29,180 nucleotides of DNA, taken from contig CAYZTR010000027.1 in assembly GCA_964481575.1 (NCBI GenBank), positions 1 to 29,180 on the forward strand, given 5' to 3'. The position numbers and the translations under genes are program-made. The notes below the pieces were generated by a model. The model was not told the origin of the DNA. It searched no databases and saw only the letters and a list, made by a program, of their open reading frames with translations. Shown piece after piece: positions 1 to 6,847 of this stretch (its first letter is position 1; each line of letters opens with the position of its first letter). Source of the stretch: UQRS01 sp964481575 (lineage in GTDB: Bacteria > Bacillota > Clostridia > Oscillospirales > Acutalibacteraceae).

Positions 1-1079
1 GGTACCGAACCTCCAAGACGGTGGGCGGCACCAAAACCCAGTATTATGTGTCCGGTGGTACCATCCTTGGGGAGGTTACGGGGACAAAGAAGATTTACTA
101 TCTCTTTGATGAATCCGGCAACCGCATTGGCCTGAACTACAACGGGACAAATTATTACTATCTCACCAATGTCCAGGGGGATGTAACGGCGCTGCTCAAC
201 CAGAACACCGGCGTGGTAGCCCGGTACTACTACGACGCCTGGGGCAAGCTGCTGAAGGTGACCAATAACACCGGCACCGAAATTACCAGCGCCACCCATA
301 TTGCATTGATCAACCCCATCCGGTACAGAGGGTATTACTACGATAGCGAGACAGGGCTGTATTACCTTCAAAGCCGGTATTATGACCCCATCACGGGAAG
401 ATTCGTTAACGCAGATGATACAGGTGTTTTAATTGCTGATCAAATATCTGGGATTCAAAACAATCTATATGCCTATTGCTTTAATAATCCGGTTAACTTA
501 GTGGATCCCACTGGCAAAGTTGCTTTAGTAGATGATATCATCATAGCAGCGGTTGTAATAGGGACTATTTGGATGCTCGCTTATGCTGCAACAACACCGG
601 AAGCGCAAAGTGGTTGGAATGATTTATCTTGTTTTATCTCGGAAACTTTATCTAATATAAAGGTTGCCATAACAATTACTCGGCCAGCAACAGATACTAG
701 CAGCGCAGCAAATGTAACATCTTCTACTTCAACGAGGCGAAACTCTTCTAAATCTGCATCTACTTCTAAGTCACAGTCGATTCCTAATAGTGTTGCAAAA
801 ACTGAGACGATACCCGGAAAGTTAAAGTTGACTCCGACTTTTCCTGATAGTCCTTATGATTTCCATCCAAAGGGATGTGAATTAAGGGAATATTTAGGTG
901 GTAGTAATGGAAAAGTCTTTAAATGGTTTTATAATGGGAAGATGTATTTTGAATGGGATGAAGATTATAGGTATGGTCAACACTATCATGTTGCTTTTGG
1001 TGAGCAATATAGATTGGAAACGCATTATAGACCTAGAACTGCAATCCCAGAACCTTTTGCCAGCATGTTTTTTGATTAA
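1..1079 (+). CDS. Rhs/YD-repeat polymorphic toxin, C-terminal part (5' end outside window)
   Basis: The frame is open from base 3, so the gene starts upstream; about 358 residues are visible (numbers below count from the GTG at base 21). The first ~140 residues are Rhs core: YD-repeat text followed by the Rhs-associated core signature (RYRGYYYDSETGLYYLQSRY, then YDPITGRFVNADD, about residues 101-132). In this family the core forms a shell around a variable C-terminal toxin. After the core comes a hydrophobic stretch (about 169-190), a Ser/Thr-rich linker (about 222-255), and a C-terminal domain containing YGQHYHV (H321, H323) and IPEPF near the end. That domain is more AT-rich than the core, as expected for a swappable tip. 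I do not recognise the toxin family; the histidines hint at a nuclease or metal-dependent enzyme, but this is inference. The next gene is the likely immunity gene, and a core fragment is repeated beyond it. Confidence 0.88.
   Translation, partial: YRTSKTVGGTKTQYYVSGGTILGEVTGTKKIYYLFDESGNRIGLNYNGTNYYYLTNVQGDVTALLNQNTGVVARYYYDAWGKLLKVTNNTGTEITSATHIALINPIRYRGYYYDSETGLYYLQSRYYDPITGRFVNADDTGVLIADQISGIQNNLYAYCFNNPVNLVDPTGKVALVDDIIIAAVVIGTIWMLAYAATTPEAQSGWNDLSCFISETLSNIKVAITITRPATDTSSAANVTSSTSTRRNSSKSASTSKSQSIPNSVAKTETIPGKLKLTPTFPDSPYDFHPKGCELREYLGGSNGKVFKWFYNGKMYFEWDEDYRYGQHYHVAFGEQYRLETHYRPRTAIPEPFASMFFD
114..310 (+). repeat. Rhs core repeat, copy 1 (paired with 1528-1724)
   Basis: These 197 bases recur colinearly without gaps at an offset of 1414 bases. 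The copies differ by scattered substitutions, many synonymous (for example TACTAC versus TATTAC). Copy 1 lies inside the intact Rhs reading frame, copy 2 is an orphan. Such displaced core fragments are the usual footprint of Rhs tip exchange by recombination. Confidence 0.9.
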
Positions 1080-1094
1080 GAAATGAGGTTGGAT

Positions 1095-1511
1095 ATGGTT
1101 ATTACAAAACAAAACAAAACAAATCTGGCGCAGATTTCGCTCCATGACTGTAAAATAGTAGATGTTTTATACCGGCCATTGGAGCAAACCTGTTGTATCT
1201 CTTATTTAGAATCCAACAGTCAAATAAAAAGGGCAATTCAATGCTACGATGTTCTTCACATCATATCGAGTGCTTTTAACCCGTGGGGCGGCGTACCTGT
1301 CTGGGTCAATCATTGTGAGATATATCAGGATGTTGTATATCATATTGAAAAGTGGAACGTGCCCAATCGTGAGTATTTAACGATTTCTCCGGATCAGATT
1401 CAGAACTCCGCCTATGGAACTTTAAATCTAACCGATTATTTTGTTTTTTCTATCTTATTCTCTTCGGGTGATAAACTGGAAATCATCACAAATAAAGTGG
1501 AGCTGCACTAA
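1095..1511 (+). CDS. Probable immunity protein for the upstream Rhs toxin
   Basis: A 138-aa protein with no recognised domain. Position is the main argument: it begins immediately after the Rhs stop codon, as cognate immunity genes do, and shares the AT-rich composition of the toxin tip. An in-frame ATG exists at 1083, but GAGG at 1085-1088 sits 6 nt before the ATG at 1095, so I chose 1095. The sequence has no signal peptide and no obvious membrane segment. It is mixed alpha/beta in appearance, with aromatic and acidic patches (NPWGGVPVWVNH near the middle), which suits a cytoplasmic protein that binds a basic toxin. The immunity function is inferred from context only. Confidence 0.68.
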   Translation: MVITKQNKTNLAQISLHDCKIVDVLYRPLEQTCCISYLESNSQIKRAIQCYDVLHIISSAFNPWGGVPVWVNHCEIYQDVVYHIEKWNVPNREYLTISPDQIQNSAYGTLNLTDYFVFSILFSSGDKLEIITNKVELH

Positions 1512-1527
1512 GATTGTACGAATATGA

Positions 1528-1737
1528 TCCGGCAACCGCATCGGCCTGAACTACAACGGGACGAATTATTACTATCTCACCAACGTCCAGGGGGATGTAA
1601 CAGCCTTACTCAGCCAGAACACCGGCGTGGTAGCCCGGTATTATTACGACGCCTGGGGCAAGCTGCTGAAGGTCACCAATAGCAGCGGTACCGAAATTAC
1701 CAGTTCCAGTAACATTGCTTTGATTATTTCATGGTGA
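1528..1737 (+). pseudogene. Orphan Rhs core fragment
   Basis: An open stretch of 69 codons, preceded directly by an in-frame TGA and ended by TGA at 1735-1737. It repeats Rhs core residues (starting SGNRIGLNYNGTNYYYLTNV) matching copy 1 at 114-310, then diverges after ALI. It has no start codon or ribosome binding site of its own. This is the remnant of an older Rhs 3' end or a silent donor cassette, left behind when the current toxin tip and immunity gene were inserted. After the homology ends there is no recognisable second toxin, so the older tip seems lost. Confidence 0.85.
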
Positions 1738-2024
1738 AAGGAACTATGAATTTAAAAAACCAAACTGTCGAAACAGCAAATCCATACACATGAACTAGAT
1801 GCAGCGAAAATCAATGATAAATATTTTGCGAACCGGCGGTTACGAAACAGGTATTACATAGAAAAGCTGCGGGGAAAAATTAGCATATCTTGGTTGTAAT
1901 TTTGCTATTCCCATTATTCCTTTGCGAAGGGATCTCTTGATTTCTTTTATCGTTTGACAGGAATCCCAAACCGAAACTTTGAGGCAATGGAGGGTTCGCA
2001 AGAAATGCGTTTGTCCTGCTTCAA
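1738..2024. other. Intergenic stretch between the Rhs locus and the alpha-glucosidase
   Basis: AT-rich sequence with no supportable gene on either strand. It may be decayed remains of an older toxin tip. The terminator of the leftward alpha-glucosidase gene lies just beyond it. Confidence 0.5.
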
Positions 2025-2074
2025 TCAAAAACAGCCTCGGCTGCTTCACATATAGTGAGCGGTCGGGGCTGTTT
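2025..2074 (-). terminator. Rho-independent terminator of the GH31 gene
   Basis: On the minus strand, arms 2074-2059 and 2044-2029 form a 16-bp stem with a few G-U or mismatched pairs (AAACAGCCCCGACCGC with GCAGCCGAGGCTGTTT). A run of T follows. It begins 16 bases after the GH31 stop codon. Confidence 0.75.
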
Positions 2075-2090
2075 CCATCGTTTTTTACTT

Positions 2091-4145
2091 CTATGCCAGA
2101 GTAAACTTCTTTTCACCGGTGGCGGTGATGGCGCCGTCGGCGGTGACAGTGATTTGGGAATAATGGGCCGGGTTTGTATAATCCCGGGTGAAGCCGTCGT
2201 CATCATACAGGGTATAGCTGCCCCGATCAGTGATATTGGCCAGCAGAGACAGCTTGCTGTAGTCGGTATGGGATACGCAGTCGGCAGCCTGAGCCACTGG
2301 CACAATGGCGTTGGATCGCAGGAACAACAACACCTCGTTCAGAGCGCAGGGAACATAGTGGGTGCCTTTGGGCAGAGATTCCACATCGTAATCCTCCGGG
2401 CTACGGAAACGGTACAGCTGCATATCCTCCGGCAGGTAGACCGCCCGGCCCCGGGCGTTGGGGGTGTAAATGGGAGCGATCATCATTTCATCGCCAATGA
2501 GCAGCTGATCTTGTACATCGCAGGCGATGGGATCGTCGGTGAAATCAAAGGCCAGAGGGCGGATCATCATGGTGTTGTTTAGCGCGGCCTTGACGAATTC
2601 ACTGTAAAGATAGGGCAGCAGCATATACCGCACCCGAATGATATTGGCCAGATCCGGTGCATATTTTTGCCGGTAAATTTCCTGGCGGCGGGAGCCGATG
2701 GCGGAATGATTCCGCATCAGGGGGGTGAAGACTCCCAACTCCATCCAGCGGAGCAGCAGCTCCTCGGTGGTGTCCTGACCGAAACCGCCAATGTCGGCTC
2801 CGGTGTACAGGAAGCCGCACATATGCAGGCCTGGCATCATCTGCATATTCAGAAGAATGTGGCTCCACCAGGAGTTGTTGTCTCCCTGCCAGATGCCGCC
2901 ATAGCGATGCATCCCCACATAGGAGGAACGGGAGAACAGCAGAATCCGCTTGTCGGGATACCGCCGCTGAAAGGCCTCCCCGGCTGCCCGGGTGATGTTA
3001 TAGCCATACAGATTATGCACCTTATCATGAGGGATTCGTTTGCCATCTACCTCATGGTACATGGCCTTGTAGTCAATCTCCTGGTTGGACATACCAAAGC
3101 TGTCCCGCAGCTTCCACAGGTGGTCATAATCGGGGGTTTCTTCATAAGCCTTCCGGGCTTGCTCCATGCGTTTCCAGCTTTCCTCGCCGTGGAACAGGGC
3201 CGGTTCGTTCATATCATTCCAAAAACCTTCTACGCCCTGATCCAGGAGGATTTTGTACTTGTCGCCGAACCACTCCCGCACCTCGGGGCGCAGCACGTCA
3301 GGGAAATGGGCCTCCCCCGGCCAGACGGCGCCGGTAAAGGCCTGGCCTTGGGCGTTCTTGACATAATATCCCTTTTCCACACCCTCGTCGTCAATGTCGT
3401 AGCCGGTTTCCTTCTTGACGCCGGCGTCGATAATAGGAACAAGCCGAATGCCCATTTCCTTCAGTTGCGCTGTCAGGCCGGGCAGATCAGCGAAAGTTTC
3501 CGGATTTACGGTAAAGTCTTTGTAGTGATCCATGTAGTCAATGTCCAGATAAATGGCATCCAGAGGCGCACCGGCTTCCCGGGTTTTTTCTGCTACCTCC
3601 AGAACTTCTTCCTGGCTCATGTAGCTCCAGCGGCACTGCTGATACCCGAAGGCCCATTTTGGGGGGATATAACTTTGCCCCACCATGGCCCGGAACTGGG
3701 TCACAATATCTTTATAATCCGTTCCCTCGATCTCATAGAAGTCCAAGCCAAAGGTGTCGGTAAAGACGGTGATTTGCAGGGTGTCCGGCTCCCGGTCGCC
3801 CAGGTCAAACTCCACCCGGCCGGGGAAGTCCACAAACACGCCAAAAGGCGTCCCGTCATTGGTGACAAAGAAATTGTGGGCTCCGTACAGAGAGCGGGTG
3901 GTCTCGGTATGGTGGGGATTATCATCGTTATGCGCCACATAGGTGAATCCCCGCTTATTGATGCCCCGGACGCTTTCTCCCATGCCGTACACCGGCGCAG
4001 TGGATGGCAGCGTCATGGTGAATACTGTCTTGCCATCCTCCGGGTTGTCAACAGAAAAATGCTTGGGCGCGCCAGCGGCCTCCGGCTGTTTGTTTACTAC
4101 AGCGTCGGTTTCGAACGGCGTCCCGAACCGAAATTTTTGAATCAT
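2091..4145 (-). CDS. GH31 family alpha-glucosidase
   Basis: 684 aa, a normal length for bacterial GH31 alpha-glucosidases. It would hydrolyse terminal alpha-linked glucose from malto- or isomalto-oligosaccharides. The catalytic TIM barrel is clear: YLDIDYMDHYKDFTVNP, the nucleophile block FWNDMNEP with D311, and the acid/base block GIWQGDNNSWW with D422. An N-terminal galactose-mutarotase-like domain precedes it (GMGE, then NDDNPHH) and beta domains follow. There is no signal peptide, so it acts in the cytoplasm on imported sugars. The frame opens further upstream, but GGAGGG lies 7 nt before the ATG at 4145. It is a single-gene unit with its own promoter (4182-4210) and terminator. A ruined AraC-family gene lies just upstream, which suggests that its former regulator is lost. 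Exact linkage specificity cannot be read from sequence. Confidence 0.93.
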   Translation of the reverse strand: MIQKFRFGTPFETDAVVNKQPEAAGAPKHFSVDNPEDGKTVFTMTLPSTAPVYGMGESVRGINKRGFTYVAHNDDNPHHTETTRSLYGAHNFFVTNDGTPFGVFVDFPGRVEFDLGDREPDTLQITVFTDTFGLDFYEIEGTDYKDIVTQFRAMVGQSYIPPKWAFGYQQCRWSYMSQEEVLEVAEKTREAGAPLDAIYLDIDYMDHYKDFTVNPETFADLPGLTAQLKEMGIRLVPIIDAGVKKETGYDIDDEGVEKGYYVKNAQGQAFTGAVWPGEAHFPDVLRPEVREWFGDKYKILLDQGVEGFWNDMNEPALFHGEESWKRMEQARKAYEETPDYDHLWKLRDSFGMSNQEIDYKAMYHEVDGKRIPHDKVHNLYGYNITRAAGEAFQRRYPDKRILLFSRSSYVGMHRYGGIWQGDNNSWWSHILLNMQMMPGLHMCGFLYTGADIGGFGQDTTEELLLRWMELGVFTPLMRNHSAIGSRRQEIYRQKYAPDLANIIRVRYMLLPYLYSEFVKAALNNTMMIRPLAFDFTDDPIACDVQDQLLIGDEMMIAPIYTPNARGRAVYLPEDMQLYRFRSPEDYDVESLPKGTHYVPCALNEVLLFLRSNAIVPVAQAADCVSHTDYSKLSLLANITDRGSYTLYDDDGFTRDYTNPAHYSQITVTADGAITATGEKKFTLA

Positions 4146-4181
4146 AGAGAATCCCTCCGTCAGGATAGATTTGGTAACTAC

Positions 4182-4210
4182 ATAGTAAAGGAATTCCGGC
4201 AAAAGCACAA
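4182..4210 (-). promoter_or_regulatory. Sigma-A promoter of the GH31 gene
   Basis: On the minus strand TTGTGC (4210-4205), a 17-nt spacer and TACTAT (4187-4182) lie about 37 nt before the start codon. Confidence 0.6.
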
Positions 4211-4226
4211 GACGTAAATCTGATTC

Positions 4227-4240
4227 TTTTTGGCCAAAAA
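4227..4240. promoter_or_regulatory. Candidate operator palindrome upstream of GH31 promoter
   Basis: A perfect 14-bp palindrome, TTTTTGGCCAAAAA, ends 16 nt upstream of the -35 box. The position suits an activator or repressor site for the alpha-glucosidase gene; no binding protein is identified. Confidence 0.4.
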
Positions 4241-4374
4241 ATGTCATAATTGGGCTTCTTGGAAAATTTTTGCACCTGTATCTGGACCGCCTGGGCCAGA
4301 ACTGTGCTGGCGGATGTAGCTCCAGCGCTTCTGCCTGCCCCTAGGAAGCGGCTGTGAATCGGTCGCATGGAAAC

Positions 4375-4630
4375 TCAATATTTTTCCCGCATCATCTTTT
4401 GGTAGCGACTGGGGGAACCCCCATTTTATTCTTAAACTGTGGGAGAAATAAAAGGGGCTGCTATCGTCCCGTTTTTGACTGATCTCAGAAACCGTCATTT
4501 CTGCGGACAACAGCAGCCGGCTGGCTTTGTGGATTCGCATGGTATTGTAATACTGCATGGGTGTAGTCGTGAAAGCAGATCGAAAAATCTGTATGGTATG
4601 GAAGGTGGAAGTGGATCTGCCTTTTTTGTG
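4375..4630 (-). pseudogene. AraC-family regulator remnant (C-terminal HTH, frameshifted)
   Basis: The minus strand reads STFHTIQIFRSAF, TTPMQYYNTMRIHKASRLLL and TVSEISQK, then SSPFYFSHS. This is the double helix-turn-helix of AraC/XylS proteins, which usually reads 'F..TTPMQYI..LRI.KA..LL' then 'I..IA...GF.SPFYFSR.FK'. After FSHS the reading frame must shift twice to recover KNKMGV and then PSRYQKMMREKY, ending at a TGA at 4377-4375. The N-terminal effector domain and upstream start are absent. The remnant sits upstream of the GH31 gene in the same orientation, so it may once have controlled that sugar locus. The upper boundary is approximate. Confidence 0.8.
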
Positions 4631-4684
4631 ACTGGGGGAGCGCCGGACCTTGGACGGTGCCGCCGATCGTTATATGGATTCCGT

Positions 4685-5173
4685 TTAATAACCGAACACG
4701 CCGGTTACGGTGTCATCCTGCTCGATCCAATCCTGGACGGCAATGGTACGGTAATGGTCGGCATCGTCCCGAATGATGACCGTTTCAATGCCGGCGTTGA
4801 TGACCATGCGCTTGCACATGGAGCAACAGGAGGAATTTTGCACATACGCGCCGGTGTCTACCTCGGTGCCCACCAGGTACAGGGTTGCGCCAATCATCTT
4901 ATCTCGGGGTGCACTGATGATAGCGTTGGCCTCCGCATGGACGCTGCGGCACAGCTCGTACCGCTCTCCCCGTGGGATTTGCATTTTCTGCCGGATGCAG
5001 TAGCGCAGATCGGTGCAATTCTGCCGGCCTCGGGGCGCCCCCACATAGCCGGTGGAAATTACCTCGTCATTCTTTACCAAGACGGCCCCGTACCGCCGCC
5101 GCAGGCAGGTTCCCCGCTTGGAGACCACCTCTGCCAGATCCAGATAATAGTTGGTTTTATCCCGTCGTTCCAT
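4685..5173 (-). CDS. Deoxycytidylate (dCMP) deaminase family protein
   Basis: 162 aa. Family members deaminate dCMP to dUMP and feed thymidylate synthesis. The zinc site of the cytidine/deoxycytidylate deaminase fold is visible: HAEANAI with ligand H79 and proton shuttle E81, and SCCSMC with C117 and C120. The residue before the first zinc cysteine, usually proline in PCxxC, is here a cysteine (C116). The conserved YGAVLVKNDEVISTGYVGAP segment follows the N-terminal helix, and the RGRQNCTDL loop is typical of ComEB-like dCMP deaminases. The frame is open further upstream, but AAGGAGG lies 7 nt before the ATG at 5173, which fixes the start. It is a monocistronic unit with its own promoter at 5217-5245. 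No ComEA/ComEC competence genes adjoin it. Confidence 0.9.
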   Translation of the reverse strand: MERRDKTNYYLDLAEVVSKRGTCLRRRYGAVLVKNDEVISTGYVGAPRGRQNCTDLRYCIRQKMQIPRGERYELCRSVHAEANAIISAPRDKMIGATLYLVGTEVDTGAYVQNSSCCSMCKRMVINAGIETVIIRDDADHYRTIAVQDWIEQDDTVTGVFGY

Positions 5174-5216
5174 GCTGTTTCCTCCTTGGCTGGTTTCAAA
5201 AAGGATTCTTTTTCTT

Positions 5217-5245
5217 ATTGTACCATGGAAAATGCGAAAAAGCAA
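5217..5245 (-). promoter_or_regulatory. Sigma-A promoter of the dCMP deaminase gene
   Basis: Minus strand TTGCTT (5245-5240), 17-nt spacer, extended -10 TGGTACAAT ending at 5217. It lies about 44 nt before the start codon. Confidence 0.65.
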
Positions 5246-5309
5246 TAATGAGATGCACAGGGGAAAAGAATGAATAATGATCGAAAAACAGAACAAAACG
5301 AAAAAGCAC

Positions 5310-5338
5310 TTGCTTATTATATGGCGCGCATGTACTAT
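5310..5338 (+). promoter_or_regulatory. Promoter of the small orphan ORF
   Basis: TTGCTT (5310-5315), 17-nt spacer, TACTAT (5333-5338), followed 12 nt later by a long SD and the ATG at 5363. Confidence 0.5.
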
Positions 5339-5362
5339 TATTTTTATAAAGGAGGAGGTTCT

Positions 5363-5431
5363 ATGAAGAAAAGTTGGTTCTTATTTGTTCGTTTGTTTTG
5401 TTCATCTGTGTGGTTTTATTGCAAAAGGTAA
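5363..5431 (+). CDS. Small 22-aa hydrophobic peptide, function unknown
   Basis: MKKSWFLFVRLF followed by CSSVWFYCKR: a basic N-terminus, a hydrophobic aromatic core and a basic C-terminus, like a very short membrane-inserting peptide. It is shorter than ordinary annotation cut-offs. Support comes from its signals: a 17-nt-spaced promoter at 5310-5338, an unusually long SD (AAAGGAGGAGG, 4 nt before the ATG), and a strong hairpin 28 nt after the stop. It does not precede a plus-strand gene, since leuB is on the opposite strand, so it is not an obvious leader for its neighbours. It could be a small membrane protein or a type I toxin-like peptide, or a chance ORF. I cannot assign a function. Confidence 0.4.
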   Translation: MKKSWFLFVRLFCSSVWFYCKR

Positions 5432-5459
5432 TTTTAGGCCAGTAATTTCTATTAATAAC

Positions 5460-5489
5460 ACAAGCCCGGCTCGTCAGAGCCGGGCTTGT
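5460..5489. terminator. Bidirectional hairpin between the small ORF and leuB
   Basis: A perfect 13-bp stem (ACAAGCCCGGCTC with GAGCCGGGCTTGT) and a 4-nt loop. Both flanks are only modestly T-rich, so it is probably shared by the converging transcripts of the small ORF and leuB. Confidence 0.75.
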
Positions 5490-5543
5490 ACTTTCTGCAC
5501 CGCGCGGGATTTCCCGGGCGGCAAACAATCAACCTTGGATTTA

Positions 5544-6620
5544 TTACGCCAGCTGGGCGCGAACCAGATCGCCCATTTCTACGCAGTTGACCTTTTTCAG
5601 GCCTTCTACCCAGATGTCGGCGGTGCGGGCTTCGTCCAGCACCTTTTCCACGGCAGCGTTGATGGCGTCGGAAGCCTCCTGCTCCCCGAAGCTATACTTC
5701 AGCATCATGGCAGCGGACAGGATGGTGGCCAGAGGATTAGCGATGCCCAGACCGGCAATGTCAGGGGCGGAACCGTGAATGGGTTCATAGAGACCGAAGG
5801 AACCGTCGGACAGACTGGCGGAGGCCAGCATGCCGATGGAGCCGGAGATCATGGAAGCTTCGTCAGACAGAATGTCTCCAAAAATGTTGGAGGTGACAAT
5901 GACGTCGAACTGGCCGGGGTTCCGAACCAGCTGCATGGCGGCATTGTCCACATACAGATCATTGATTTCCACTTCCGGATACTCGGTATCGTGGATGCGG
6001 TGCACCGTCTCGCGCCACAGACGGGAGGACTCCAGCACGTTGGCCTTATCCACGTTGGTCACCTTGTTCTGCCGCTTCTTGGCAGCATCAAAGGCCTTCC
6101 GGGCGATGCGCTCAATTTCGGGAACCGTATACAGTTCGGTGTCATAAGCGGCGGAGGCGCCGTTGACCTCTTTGCGGCCACGCTCGCCGAAATAGATACC
6201 GCCGGTCAACTCCCGGACAATGAGAATATCCATGGCTTCCCCGATGATCTCATCCCGCAGGGGGGAGGCCGCCTTCAGCGCATTGAAAATCACAGCGGGA
6301 CGCAGGTTGGCATACAGCCCCAGCGCACCGCGGATGCCCAGCAGACCGGCTTCGGGCCGCAGATTGCCCGGCAGGGTGTCCCACTTGGGGCCGCCTACAG
6401 CGCCCAGCATGACTGCGTCGGAGGCTTTGCACTTGGCGACAGTTTCATCAGGCATGGGGCTGCCGGTAGCGTCGATGGCGACGCCGCCCAGGAGCGCTTC
6501 GTCATACTGAATTTCGAAGCCAAATTTCTTCCCGGCCACGTCCAGGGTTTTGACGGCTTCCTCCACGATTTCGGGGCCGATACCGTCGCCCTTCAGCAAG
6601 GTTACTTTGTAGGTTTTCAT
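5544..6620 (-). CDS. leuB: 3-isopropylmalate dehydrogenase
   Basis: 358 aa, typical for LeuB. It oxidatively decarboxylates 3-isopropylmalate with NAD+ and Mg2+ in leucine synthesis. The opening KVTLLKGDGIGPEIV, the substrate motif RELTGGIYFG (136-145), catalytic K192, and the signature YVDNAAMQLV...TSNIFGDILSDEAS with metal aspartates D225, D249 and D253 are all present. The frame runs ten codons further upstream from a TTG, but the ATG at 6620 has GGAAG 8 nt before it and gives the conserved MKTYKVTLL start. It is transcribed alone here; leuA and leuCD are not in the window. A promoter lies at 6675-6703. Between promoter and gene there is no leucine-rich leader peptide or T-box that I could recognise. 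Confidence 0.96.
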   Translation of the reverse strand: MKTYKVTLLKGDGIGPEIVEEAVKTLDVAGKKFGFEIQYDEALLGGVAIDATGSPMPDETVAKCKASDAVMLGAVGGPKWDTLPGNLRPEAGLLGIRGALGLYANLRPAVIFNALKAASPLRDEIIGEAMDILIVRELTGGIYFGERGRKEVNGASAAYDTELYTVPEIERIARKAFDAAKKRQNKVTNVDKANVLESSRLWRETVHRIHDTEYPEVEINDLYVDNAAMQLVRNPGQFDVIVTSNIFGDILSDEASMISGSIGMLASASLSDGSFGLYEPIHGSAPDIAGLGIANPLATILSAAMMLKYSFGEQEASDAINAAVEKVLDEARTADIWVEGLKKVNCVEMGDLVRAQLA

Positions 6621-6674
6621 GGTATTTGCTTCCTTTCCGTTTCCCTTCAAATCAAAGAGAGAATTTACCTCCTT

Positions 6675-6703
6675 ATTGTATCACAAAAATTACCGCTCGG
6701 CAA
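6675..6703 (-). promoter_or_regulatory. Sigma-A promoter of leuB
   Basis: Minus strand TTGCCG (6703-6698), 17-nt spacer, extended -10 TGATACAAT ending at 6675. Confidence 0.65.
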
Positions 6704-6776
6704 CGACTGTGCCATAAATTTTTGGAAGAAATCGGGAAGATTATGCAAATTGGATATAGAAGAACCGGGAATTCTA

Positions 6777-6785
6777 TGCTATAAT
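6777..6785 (+). promoter_or_regulatory. Extended -10 promoter of the phosphomutase operon
   Basis: TGCTATAAT at 6777-6785 is a perfect extended -10. No good -35 box sits 17 nt upstream. The first gene starts about 60 nt downstream. It diverges from the leuB promoter. Confidence 0.55.
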
Positions 6786-6847
6786 GGTAATAATTATGAG
6801 TAACCTGGGGGATTTTCTCTCCCTTGCACTGGGAAAGGACTGGCAGT

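Noticed and set aside
1840..2049. Possible 69-aa minus-strand gene in the Rhs/GH31 gap
   Set aside because: No SD, no recognisable sequence, and its start lies inside the GH31 terminator hairpin.
2667..4217. Long open frame of 516 codons on the plus strand opposite the alpha-glucosidase
   Set aside because: It is the antisense of a GC-rich gene with intact GH31 catalytic motifs; the translation is His/Val/Ile-rich without domains and has no SD.
5385..6803. 472-codon plus-strand open frame opposite leuB
   Set aside because: Antisense shadow of LeuB, which has all family motifs; the frame also crosses a strong hairpin at 5460-5489.
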